Shown here: one piece after another, positions 40,984 to 47,907 of the stretch
Layout: each line of letters begins with the position of its first letter
Position numbering within the stretch: the first letter of the stretch is position 1
DNA from: a bacterium
GTDB taxonomy: Bacteria; Desulfobacterota; Binatia; HRBIN30; CADEER01
DNA: 64,000 nucleotides
Reading direction: 5' to 3'
Assembly (NCBI GenBank): GCA_019637795.1
Contig: JAHBUY010000008.1
Span: forward strand, 186,001 to 250,000
Position numbers and translations under genes: made by a program
Notes under the pieces: generated by a model
What the model was told of the DNA's origin: nothing
Databases searched by the model: none
Seen by the model: the letters and a program-made list of their open reading frames with translations, nothing else

Positions 40984-42042
40984 TCAGAAGCCGAGCTCGC
41001 GCAGCGCCACCGGGCGATGCTCGCGCGCCGAGCGCTCGGCGGCGATGCCCATGGCGACGGCGAGGGCGCCGTCGTCGACGCTGACCTGGGGCGGTCCGCC
41101 GGCTCGGATGGCGTCGATGAAGGCGCGGTGCTGGTAGTAGGTCGCGCCGTGGTGGAATCCGGCGTCGCGGATCACGGGATCGATCGCGACCTCCTCCTCC
41201 TCCCGCGCCAGGCGGTCGCGACGGCTGAACACCAGGCGGTGCGCCGGCACGAAGGCCTCGACCTTGCCGGCGTCGCCGGTGACCGCGAGCTCCATCTCGT
41301 GGCGCGAATTCTCGGCGAACATGCACAGGTCGAGGAGGGCGCGGGCGCCGCCGTCGAAGTCGACGACCGCGAAGGCGTTGTCGAGGATGTCGGGGGTGGC
41401 GCCGTCGTAGCGCTCGTCGAGGTGGTTCACGTCCTGGCCGCCGGAGGCGTACACGCGCAGGGGGCGCTGGCCGGTGAGCAGCGCCATGAGATCGAAGAAG
41501 TGGCAGCACTTCTCGACCAGCGTGCCGCCGGTATTGCGGGCGAAGCGGTTCCAGTTGCCGACCTTGGCGAGGAACGGGAAGCGGTGCTCGCGGATGGCGA
41601 CCATGCGCAGCGTGCCGACGGCCCCGGCGCGCACCGCGGCGATCAGCCGTCCCACGCTGGGCACGAAGCGGTACTCGAGGCCGACCCAGGTCAGCGCCCG
41701 CCGGCCGGCGGCGGCGGCGCGCAGCGCGTGGCAGTCCTCGATCGTCGTGCAGAGCGGTTTCTCGACCAGGACGTGCAGATCGGTGGCGAGGGCGTCGCGC
41801 AGGAGCGCGGCGTGGGTGTGGTTCGGGGTCGCGATGACCAGCGCGTCGAGCGGCGCGCGCAGGAGCGCGCGGTGGTCCTCGTACACCGCGGCGTCGGGCG
41901 CGGCGTGACGGGCGATGTCGCGGCTGCCGGGGTCGGGATCGGCGACCGCGGTGACGCGGACGTCGTCGATGAGGGCCAGGTTGCGCAGGTGCTCCCAGCC
42001 CATCATCCCGGTGCCGACGATGCCGTAGCGCAGCGCGCTCAG
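40984..42042 (-). CDS. Gfo/Idh/MocA family oxidoreductase, probable CTG start
   Basis: This NAD(P)-dependent sugar/inositol-type dehydrogenase is about 352 residues long. The Rossmann strand and glycine motif (LRYGIVGTGMMGWEHL) lie upstream of the first ATG (42006). No ATG, GTG or TTG exists in frame before them, so a CTG is needed. CTG at 42040-42042 overlaps the upstream gene's TGA as CTGA, mimicking the usual ATGA coupling; CTG at 42033 is an alternative. EKPLCTTIEDC gives the catalytic EKP motif and YRFVPSVGRL is typical. The sugar substrate is unknown. Confidence 0.88.
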   Translation of the reverse strand: MSALRYGIVGTGMMGWEHLRNLALIDDVRVTAVADPDPGSRDIARHAAPDAAVYEDHRALLRAPLDALVIATPNHTHAALLRDALATDLHVLVEKPLCTTIEDCHALRAAAAGRRALTWVGLEYRFVPSVGRLIAAVRAGAVGTLRMVAIREHRFPFLAKVGNWNRFARNTGGTLVEKCCHFFDLMALLTGQRPLRVYASGGQDVNHLDERYDGATPDILDNAFAVVDFDGGARALLDLCMFAENSRHEMELAVTGDAGKVEAFVPAHRLVFSRRDRLAREEEEVAIDPVIRDAGFHHGATYYQHRAFIDAIRAGGPPQVSVDDGALAVAMGIAAERSAREHRPVALRELGF

Positions 42043-42440
42043 GGAGCCTCCGGCGTCAGGCGCATGGTGAGCGGATGCGAGAAATGGCGGACGAAGACGT
42101 CGCTCCAGTACTTGTCGGCCATCGCCGTGGCCACCGCATCGGCCATATCGGGGACCGACTCCGCCCTCACCCTGTCGAAGGTCTGGCCGGCGATGCGGAT
42201 CTTCACGTACGGCGCGGTCGCGTTGCCCGCGATCCGGCCGGCGGCGCGCGAACCGAGGCGGATGTAGACCTGCCCATCGACGACCACCAGCCAGACGGTC
42301 GACCAGTGCTCCTCGCCGTTCTCGACGGTGAGGAACTCGAGCGTCTGCTCGCCGCTGAACGCCTGCGGGTTCCAGTCGGCGGCGGCGACGGGGTTGGTCA
42401 GGGTGAGCGCGGCGATGGCGGCAACGGCGAGTCGGCGCAT
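42039..42440 (-). CDS. Exported uncharacterised protein
   Basis: This 133-residue protein has a signal peptide (RRLAVAAIAALTLTNPVAA, cleavage near residue 21). Its mature domain carries FSGEQTLEFLTVENGEEHWS, TVWLVVVDGQVYIRLGSRAA and FDRVRAESVPDM, a small beta-barrel-like pattern seen in flavin-reductase-like or DUF2255-like folds. No catalytic residues were recognised. It precedes the Gfo/Idh/MocA gene with a 4-nt stop/start overlap, suggesting co-expression. Upstream is an 85-bp gap to the outer-membrane protein gene. Confidence 0.72.
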   Translation of the reverse strand: MRRLAVAAIAALTLTNPVAAADWNPQAFSGEQTLEFLTVENGEEHWSTVWLVVVDGQVYIRLGSRAAGRIAGNATAPYVKIRIAGQTFDRVRAESVPDMADAVATAMADKYWSDVFVRHFSHPLTMRLTPEAP

Positions 42441-42525
42441 GGACGACCTCCTGGGGTGGCTGCGGCGCTTCTAGCGGCTGTCGCGGCGGAGGGGAAACGC
42501 GGCGCGCCGGTGCCCGGGGGGCGTC

Positions 42526-43746
42526 TCAGAAGTTGTACTCGACCTGGCCGGTGTAGATGACGTCGGCGCGGATGCCGTCGGTGTTGAGGGGGAACTGGAA
42601 GCTGGCGTTGAGCACCAGGCCGCCCCAGGGGTTGAGCTTGAAGCCGACGGCGGACTGGATGACGTTGTCGTTGATGCCGTCGCGCTTGTCGTCGTGGTAG
42701 CCGAGGAAGTCGCCGGCCAGCGTCAGCCAGCGGGTGGTGAGGACGTCGGCGCCGACGATCCACTGCGCCTGGCTGACGTCCTGGGCGCTGCGGAACGAGT
42801 AGCCGAGGTTGAGGTGCGGTGACACGCGCCCGATCTGCTTCGACGCGATGAACCAGGGGGTGAACGTCGGGTCGTGGAAGCCGAGCAGGTCGTTGGCGTT
42901 GCCGGTCGGCAGGGTCAGCACCTCGGCGAGCGCGATGTCCGCCAGCCAGGTGTCGACGACGTGCCACTTGGCGCGCAGGAAGAGATCGCCGGTGCCGGTG
43001 GCGGACTCGTTGAACGAATCCTGGGCGCAGCGGTAGGGCCGGCCGCAGATCGGTCCGGTGCCGTTCTGGATCACCCCCGTCTGGGTGCGGGAGAACCGCG
43101 CCACCGAGCTGACGCCGCCATCGCCGTCCGGATCGAGGGTCATCGCGGACGCCGTGCCCTGCATGTGGGCATGGTTGATGGCCAGGGCGAGGCTGACGTC
43201 GATGCTGTCGGTGAGGCCGTAGGCGGCGCTGAGATAGAACATGTCGAAGGTGAAGCGCATGTCGAGCTGGGTGCGGATGACGTCGTCGCTGAAGATCGCC
43301 TGGTCGCCGGCCGGCAGCGTCGCCAGGGTCGCCTTGCTGACCGCGGGCTGCACGGTGACGAGGTTGTCGAGCGAGTCGCCGGCGAGGGTGCTGAACTCGA
43401 CGTGCTGGTACGACAGCCCGACGTTGAAGCGGCCCCGACCGAGCGTCTGGGCGCGCTCGCCGAAGCCGGCGCCGAGGCTCTGCTCGAAGCGGACGAAGGT
43501 GTCGAGGTCGGAATCCCAGGCGAAGCTGAAGGCGCCGCTGGAGGAGGGCAACGGCACCTGCGAGCGCGCCGCCGCCATCTGCGCCGACAGGTTGGTGAAG
43601 CCCTGGACGATGCTCGGCTTGCCGAGGTCGCTCGAGGTCTGGTTGATGGTGGTGCTGAGCGAGCCGCCGAAGAGGTTCGGGATCACCTTCTCCAGCGGCG
43701 TCGCCTGGGCGGCGAGCGGCACGGCCAGCGACAGCGACGCCAGCAC
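42526..43746 (-). CDS. Outer-membrane beta-barrel protein, transporter-like
   Basis: This 406-residue exported protein has a signal peptide (VLASLSLAVPLAAQA) and alternating aromatic/polar strands. Examples are RFNVGLSYQHVEF, DMRFTFDMFYLSAAYGLTDS, DLFLRAKWHVVD and HLNLGYSFRSA, with a terminal strand ending GQVEYNF. The C-terminal Phe and overall plan fit outer-membrane channels of the 'phenol degradation meta-pathway'/SphA-like family. GTG 43744-43746 was chosen because GGAGGT lies 8 nt upstream. It is probably co-transcribed with the exported protein downstream, while a hairpin separates it from the caspase gene. Confidence 0.85.
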   Translation of the reverse strand: MLASLSLAVPLAAQATPLEKVIPNLFGGSLSTTINQTSSDLGKPSIVQGFTNLSAQMAAARSQVPLPSSSGAFSFAWDSDLDTFVRFEQSLGAGFGERAQTLGRGRFNVGLSYQHVEFSTLAGDSLDNLVTVQPAVSKATLATLPAGDQAIFSDDVIRTQLDMRFTFDMFYLSAAYGLTDSIDVSLALAINHAHMQGTASAMTLDPDGDGGVSSVARFSRTQTGVIQNGTGPICGRPYRCAQDSFNESATGTGDLFLRAKWHVVDTWLADIALAEVLTLPTGNANDLLGFHDPTFTPWFIASKQIGRVSPHLNLGYSFRSAQDVSQAQWIVGADVLTTRWLTLAGDFLGYHDDKRDGINDNVIQSAVGFKLNPWGGLVLNASFQFPLNTDGIRADVIYTGQVEYNF

Positions 43747-43798
43747 GCGGGCGCACCTCCGCCAGGCGCGGAGACGCGCCGGCGACGGCTGGGCTGGT

Positions 43799-43829
43799 GA
43801 GCCCGCCGCACCGCCGGCGGCGCGGGCTC
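43799..43829 (-). terminator. Hairpin after the caspase-like gene
   Basis: GAGCCC-GCCGC at 43799-43809 pairs with 43817-43829 (GCGGC, a 2-nt bulge, GGGCTC) around a 7-nt loop. It begins about 19 nt after the stop of the caspase-like gene on the minus strand. No T-run follows, so Rho-independent termination is uncertain. Confidence 0.4.
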
Positions 43830-43847
43830 GGGCAGGATCCCGTGCGA

Positions 43848-45728
43848 CTATTGTCCGCTCCCGATCTTCCAGGAGGACTGCTCCCGAACCAAAACCTTAG
43901 TCAAACGCACTTCCAGACGCACGGGCCGCCCGCTGCTCGCGTCGGTGAAGCGATCGCGGCGCACGAACGAGACCAGGTAGCCGCCCTCCTGCGGCGTGAT
44001 GCTGATGTCGTCGATCTCCACCGCGAGGTCGGTGGCGGTGTCGAGGTAGGTGCGCAGCGCCGTCCGTTGGCGCTCGGAGAAGCTGGCATAGGCGCCGGCG
44101 ACCTCGTCGAGGTTCTTGCTCTCGACGGCGCGGCGATAGCGCTCGAGCAGGGCGCGCACGCTCTCGTCGACCGCGGCCGGCACGTCCGCGCCATAGGCGG
44201 GCGTCCACAGCAGGCTGGCCACCGCGTCGCGCGTGCGCTCCAGCGCCGAGCGGCGCTGGCGCTTCGGCTGCGTGCGCTCGACGCGCGGCGAGGGCTCGAC
44301 GATGCCCTCGGCCTCGAGCAGCAGGCGGTAGGCATCGACGTCGGTGTTGGTCTGCTTCTCGATCGACTGGCCCTCCTCGGGCGAGAGCTGGACCCGCAGG
44401 CGGCGCAGCATGCTCAGTACCAGCCGCTTCTGCAGATCGAAGAACTGGTCGAGCTCGCCCTCGACCGAGTCGGAGGCCTCGTTGACGCCGCTGCGCGCGT
44501 CGACGATGCGGGCGTCGATGCGCAGCGTCCGGTCGCTCACGTAGTAGGCGCCGGCGAGCAGGCGGCCGATGCCGAGCTCGCGCGCGGTGACCAGCGGATC
44601 GGTGCCGCGGGCCCGCGTCGTGCGGTCGATCAGCTCCGGCGAGTAGACGCGCAGCGCCTTCACCTTGCTGAGCTCGGTGTTGAAGGCGAGTCGCAGCGCC
44701 TGGCTGATCCAGTTGTAGGACGGATCCTGGCGCAGGTTCTGGAAGTCGAGCACGCCGATGACGTTGTCCTCCTGGGGCTCGTTGTCGCGCGGCTCGGCCG
44801 GCGGCAGCACCGGCGCCGGCCGCGGCGTCACCGGGCCGACGTTGAGCAGGGCCAGGTCGGTGCCCTCCATCTTGTTGTACGGATGCTGGCCGCCGCCGGT
44901 GAGCTGGGGGACGCGCCGCGCCACGTAGCCGAACAGCTCCGACACCGAGAGCACGCCGTCGCCGTCGGCGTCGGCCTGGCCCTGGATGCCCTCGAGGAGG
45001 GCGTAGGTGAAGGCGCCGTGGTTCAGCCCCGGGCGCTCCTTCGACTGCTCGCCCGGCTTGGAGGCGGCGAGGAGGAAGAAGCCCTCGCCGGCGGTCATCT
45101 GCCGCGCCATCTCGTCCGGCGACACCGCCGCCGCCGCCGGAATGCCGAGCGCGCCGGAGTGGCAGGTGTCGAGCATGACGATCACCGCCCGCACGTTGCG
45201 CCGCACGATGCGCAGCGACTCGTCGAAGTCGGACATGCGCAGCCCGTCGGCGAGCAGCGAGTCGGCGGTGGCCGGGTAGGGGAGGAAGTAGTAGCTGCCG
45301 CTGGCCAGGTCGCGCACCCCGTGCCCGGCGACGAAGAGGACGGCGACGTCGTCGGGTCCGGCCTGGCCGAGGAAGCGCGACAGGCCGGAGAGCATGCTCT
45401 CCCGGGTCACCTGGGCGTCGGTCAGCACCATGGCGCGCACCTCGCGATAGGGGCCCCGGCGCGCCGCGGTCTGCAGCTCCGCGCCGATCGCTCGGGCATC
45501 GGCGTCGGCGAATTGGAGGTTGAGGTCGGCGGCGGCGTACTGGCTCACCCCGACCGCCAGCACCCACAGCACGGGGCCGTCGACCGGCCCGCTGGCGGTC
45601 GCGGCGGCGGTCGGCAGCGCCTGCGGGTAGGCCCGGTCGAGCACCGACGCCTGCCAGAGGCCGATGGCCACGAGCATCCCCATGGCCAGGCTGACGCCCG
45701 CCACCACGTAACGCCAACCCGCCGTCAT
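43848..45728 (-). CDS. Membrane-anchored caspase-like protein with TolB/FlgO-like domain
   Basis: This 626-residue protein has one N-terminal transmembrane helix (VVAGVSLAMGMLVAIGLW), so the rest should be periplasmic. A caspase-like C14 domain (about residues 53-285) has catalytic H136 (VAGHG) and C189 (LDTCHSG), plus an EF-hand-type loop at 253-264 (DADGDGVLSVSE). A TolB_N/FlgO-like domain (about 305-440, IGVLDFQNLRQDPSYNW) and an NTF2-like C-terminal domain follow. ATG 45726-45728 was chosen because it gives a short N-in anchor. It is divergent from a sigma factor gene with 285 bp between that hold overlapping palindromes. Confidence 0.88.
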   Translation of the reverse strand: MTAGWRYVVAGVSLAMGMLVAIGLWQASVLDRAYPQALPTAAATASGPVDGPVLWVLAVGVSQYAAADLNLQFADADARAIGAELQTAARRGPYREVRAMVLTDAQVTRESMLSGLSRFLGQAGPDDVAVLFVAGHGVRDLASGSYYFLPYPATADSLLADGLRMSDFDESLRIVRRNVRAVIVMLDTCHSGALGIPAAAAVSPDEMARQMTAGEGFFLLAASKPGEQSKERPGLNHGAFTYALLEGIQGQADADGDGVLSVSELFGYVARRVPQLTGGGQHPYNKMEGTDLALLNVGPVTPRPAPVLPPAEPRDNEPQEDNVIGVLDFQNLRQDPSYNWISQALRLAFNTELSKVKALRVYSPELIDRTTRARGTDPLVTARELGIGRLLAGAYYVSDRTLRIDARIVDARSGVNEASDSVEGELDQFFDLQKRLVLSMLRRLRVQLSPEEGQSIEKQTNTDVDAYRLLLEAEGIVEPSPRVERTQPKRQRRSALERTRDAVASLLWTPAYGADVPAAVDESVRALLERYRRAVESKNLDEVAGAYASFSERQRTALRTYLDTATDLAVEIDDISITPQEGGYLVSFVRRDRFTDASSGRPVRLEVRLTKVLVREQSSWKIGSGQ

Positions 45729-45809
45729 GCGAATACCGCGCACCAGTACGCCGGGCCCAGTGGCCGCGCAATCCACGCCGCACCCCCGCCACAGGGATGA
45801 GGGATAGCC

Positions 45810-45827
45810 GCAACATGTTGCATGCAA
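45810..45827. promoter_or_regulatory. Two overlapping perfect palindromes in the caspase/sigma divergent region
   Basis: GCAACATGTTGC (45810-45821) and TTGCATGCAA (45818-45827) overlap. A TATGAT hexamer (45839-45844, 5 of 6 to TATAAT) lies 12 bp beyond, on the side facing the sigma gene. This is a good operator candidate for a repressor or activator controlling one or both genes. The distance to the sigma start (about 170 bp) leaves room for another promoter. Confidence 0.45.
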
Positions 45828-46013
45828 AAGGGAAATCCTATGATTTGGGGGCACTGCGGGTATTACAAGCGAGAGTTGGTCATCTGACGGACGACATCGC
45901 ATGCCGACTGATCCTGCCATGGAGACACCGCTGCGCGCCGTCCCGGCGCATGCCGCAGCAAAACGCCGCGATGCCGCATCTCCAGCCCCAGAGGGTCATG
46001 GAAACACGATACG

Positions 46014-47006
46014 GTGTACGGGCATGCGTCCGCGCCGGAGGGCAGGTTGGATTCGCTAGACGAGGCGCAGGAGGCTCGGCAACTGATCGGGCGTTGCCTC
46101 GCTGGAGAGGTCGAGGCAGCGACCGAATTCCAGGGGCGCTACGGCGAGTTGATCTACGGCTATCCGATGCGGGTCTACCGGGTGCCGCCGGACGAGGCGG
46201 GGGACTTCTACGTCTTCGCCTTCGAGCGCGGGCGGATCTTCCGGCGGGTGCGGACGTACGAGGGGCGGGCGCCGTTCCGCGCCTATCTGCTCGGCTTCGT
46301 GCTCGACGATCTCGTGCTCGAATGGAAGCGCGGCGTGCGCGAGATCGAAACCGTATCGATCGAGACGCTTGGCGAATTGCCCGATCCGGGGGCTGCCGAC
46401 CGCGCCACAACCAGTGAAGGCGACAGGCAGATGGACAGCACGACGTTTCGGCAGATGTTGGGGGATCTCTCCCCGTCGAAGTCGGTGGTGATGAAGCTGC
46501 TCTACGTCGAGGACTACGAGTTCCAGCCGTCGGAGGTGCGCTATCTGGCGCAGGTGTCCGGCTGCGATGTCCCCGAGGTGCTCGAGCGCATCGACCGGCT
46601 CCGCGCCACGGTGCGCGAGCGCGAAGCGGGCCTGAAGCGCATGGAGGACGCGCTGGACGCGGTGCAGGCGTGGATCCAGCTCTACGAGCGCCGGGTGCAG
46701 CGGATCAGCGACGACCTGTCGGCGCTGCCGCCGACCAGCATGGCGGCCGAGCGGCTGCGCGAGGAGCGCCTGCAGCTCGAGCGCAAGATCCAGCGCCGCC
46801 GGCAGCAGCGCGCCAAGCTGCTCGCCCAGGCGCAGCGGCGCAAGGTGACGGCGCCCTACAAGGACATCGCGGCGATGCTCAACACCAGCATCGGCAACAT
46901 CGGCTCGCAGATCGCGCGCCTGCGGCGCGAGCTGCTGACCAAGGTCGGAACGGTCGGCTCGAACATCGAGATGCCCGCGCACCTGGACCAGGCGGCGCGG
47001 TCCTGA
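46014..47006 (+). CDS. ECF-like sigma factor with a coiled-coil insertion in region 4
   Basis: This 330-residue protein starts with a sigma region 2-like block (ARQLIGRCLAGEVEAATEFQ to LLGFVLDDLVLEWKRG). A first region-4-like block follows (LSPSKSVVMKLLYVEDYEFQ). An about 80-residue basic/acidic coiled coil (RLRATVREREAGLKRMED to QRRRQQRAKLLAQAQRRK) separates it from a helix-turn-helix (YKDIAAMLNTSIGNIGSQIA) near the C-terminus. The GTG start at 46014 is used; TTG 46047 with GGAGG 5 nt upstream is a strong alternative and removes an odd N-terminus. The zinc-finger anti-sigma gene follows at 55 bp. Confidence 0.8.
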   Translation: MYGHASAPEGRLDSLDEAQEARQLIGRCLAGEVEAATEFQGRYGELIYGYPMRVYRVPPDEAGDFYVFAFERGRIFRRVRTYEGRAPFRAYLLGFVLDDLVLEWKRGVREIETVSIETLGELPDPGAADRATTSEGDRQMDSTTFRQMLGDLSPSKSVVMKLLYVEDYEFQPSEVRYLAQVSGCDVPEVLERIDRLRATVREREAGLKRMEDALDAVQAWIQLYERRVQRISDDLSALPPTSMAAERLREERLQLERKIQRRRQQRAKLLAQAQRRKVTAPYKDIAAMLNTSIGNIGSQIARLRRELLTKVGTVGSNIEMPAHLDQAARS

Positions 47007-47061
47007 GCCGACGAGCGCATGCGAAGCCGCGGCCGCGTGCCGCGGCGGAAAGTGAACCATC

Positions 47062-47904
47062 ATGACTGACCTCAGGGAAACCGCATCGGGCGGCGGCGCG
47101 CCGTGTCCCGATTTCGAGGTGCTGTCCTGCTTCGCGGATGGCGAGCTGAGTGGCCCCACCGCCGCAGAGGTCACCGCCCACCTCGGCGCGTGTCCGCGCT
47201 GCGAGGCGGTGACCAGCCGGTTGCGCGAAGGGTTCGGCGCCGGTGAGGCGGGCTTCGGCGGCGGCCTCGGCGGATCCGGGTGCGCCAGCGAGGAGCAGTT
47301 GGTGCTCTACGTCAGCGGCGCGCTGGGCGGCAGCGACCGCGCCCCCATTGCCGCCCATGTCGGCGGCTGCGACCCCTGCGTCGCGTCGCTGGCGCAGCTC
47401 CACCGTCGCCTGAGCGTGCTGGGAGACGTCGCCGCCCCCATCCCGGCCGACGTCGTCCGGCGCGCTCAGGCGGTGCTCCCGGCCGCGCTGGCGGAGCTGG
47501 CGCCGGCAGCGGTGCCGACGGCGGCGGGAGCGCGTCCGCACCCGGCCCTGGCGCGGGAGGCGGGTCCGTCGCTTCTCGAGCGTCTGCGCGCCTGGCTGCG
47601 GGTGCCGGTGCTGGCGCCGCTGGCGGTGGCCGCCACGGCGTTGTTCATGGTCGCGGTCGGCTCGCTGCCATCGACGGGGCCGGACGGCGGCGAACGCAGC
47701 CGCGCCCTGCCGCCATCGACGGTGCGCCTGCGGGTCACCGCCGACAGCACCACCATGTACAGCCGGCCGAGCGGCAAGTCGGATCCGCTCGGCACCGTCG
47801 GGCGCGGTGCCACGGTCGCGGTTGCCGGCGAGGAGCGCGGTTGGTACGAGGTGCGCCTCGACGATGGGCGGTCCGGTTGGATCCTGCGGGAGGCCTTCGA
47901 GTAA
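47062..47904 (+). CDS. Anti-sigma factor with two zinc fingers, TM helix and SH3-like domain
   Basis: This 280-residue protein has two ZAS-type zinc fingers: H40-x3-C44-x2-C47 (TAHLGACPRC) with a preceding Cys, and H99-x3-C103-x2-C106 (AHVGGCDPC) with C74 before it. One TM helix lies at about 181-202 (LAPLAVAATALFMVAVGSL). A bacterial SH3 domain at about 220-280 (TMYSRPSGKSDPLGTVGRGA) should be periplasmic. It would bind the sigma factor encoded just upstream in the cytoplasm and sense a signal outside. Two tandem zinc fingers plus SH3 is an unusual build. The dockerin-protein gene begins 3 bp later. Confidence 0.85.
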   Translation: MTDLRETASGGGAPCPDFEVLSCFADGELSGPTAAEVTAHLGACPRCEAVTSRLREGFGAGEAGFGGGLGGSGCASEEQLVLYVSGALGGSDRAPIAAHVGGCDPCVASLAQLHRRLSVLGDVAAPIPADVVRRAQAVLPAALAELAPAAVPTAAGARPHPALAREAGPSLLERLRAWLRVPVLAPLAVAATALFMVAVGSLPSTGPDGGERSRALPPSTVRLRVTADSTTMYSRPSGKSDPLGTVGRGATVAVAGEERGWYEVRLDDGRSGWILREAFE

Positions 47905-47907
47905 CCG

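Noticed and set aside
45726..45920. A 64-residue N-terminal extension of the caspase-like protein to 45920
   Set aside because: The extension has no signal or family character, overlaps the palindromes and the -10-like hexamer, and would bury the membrane anchor; ATG 45728 fits better.
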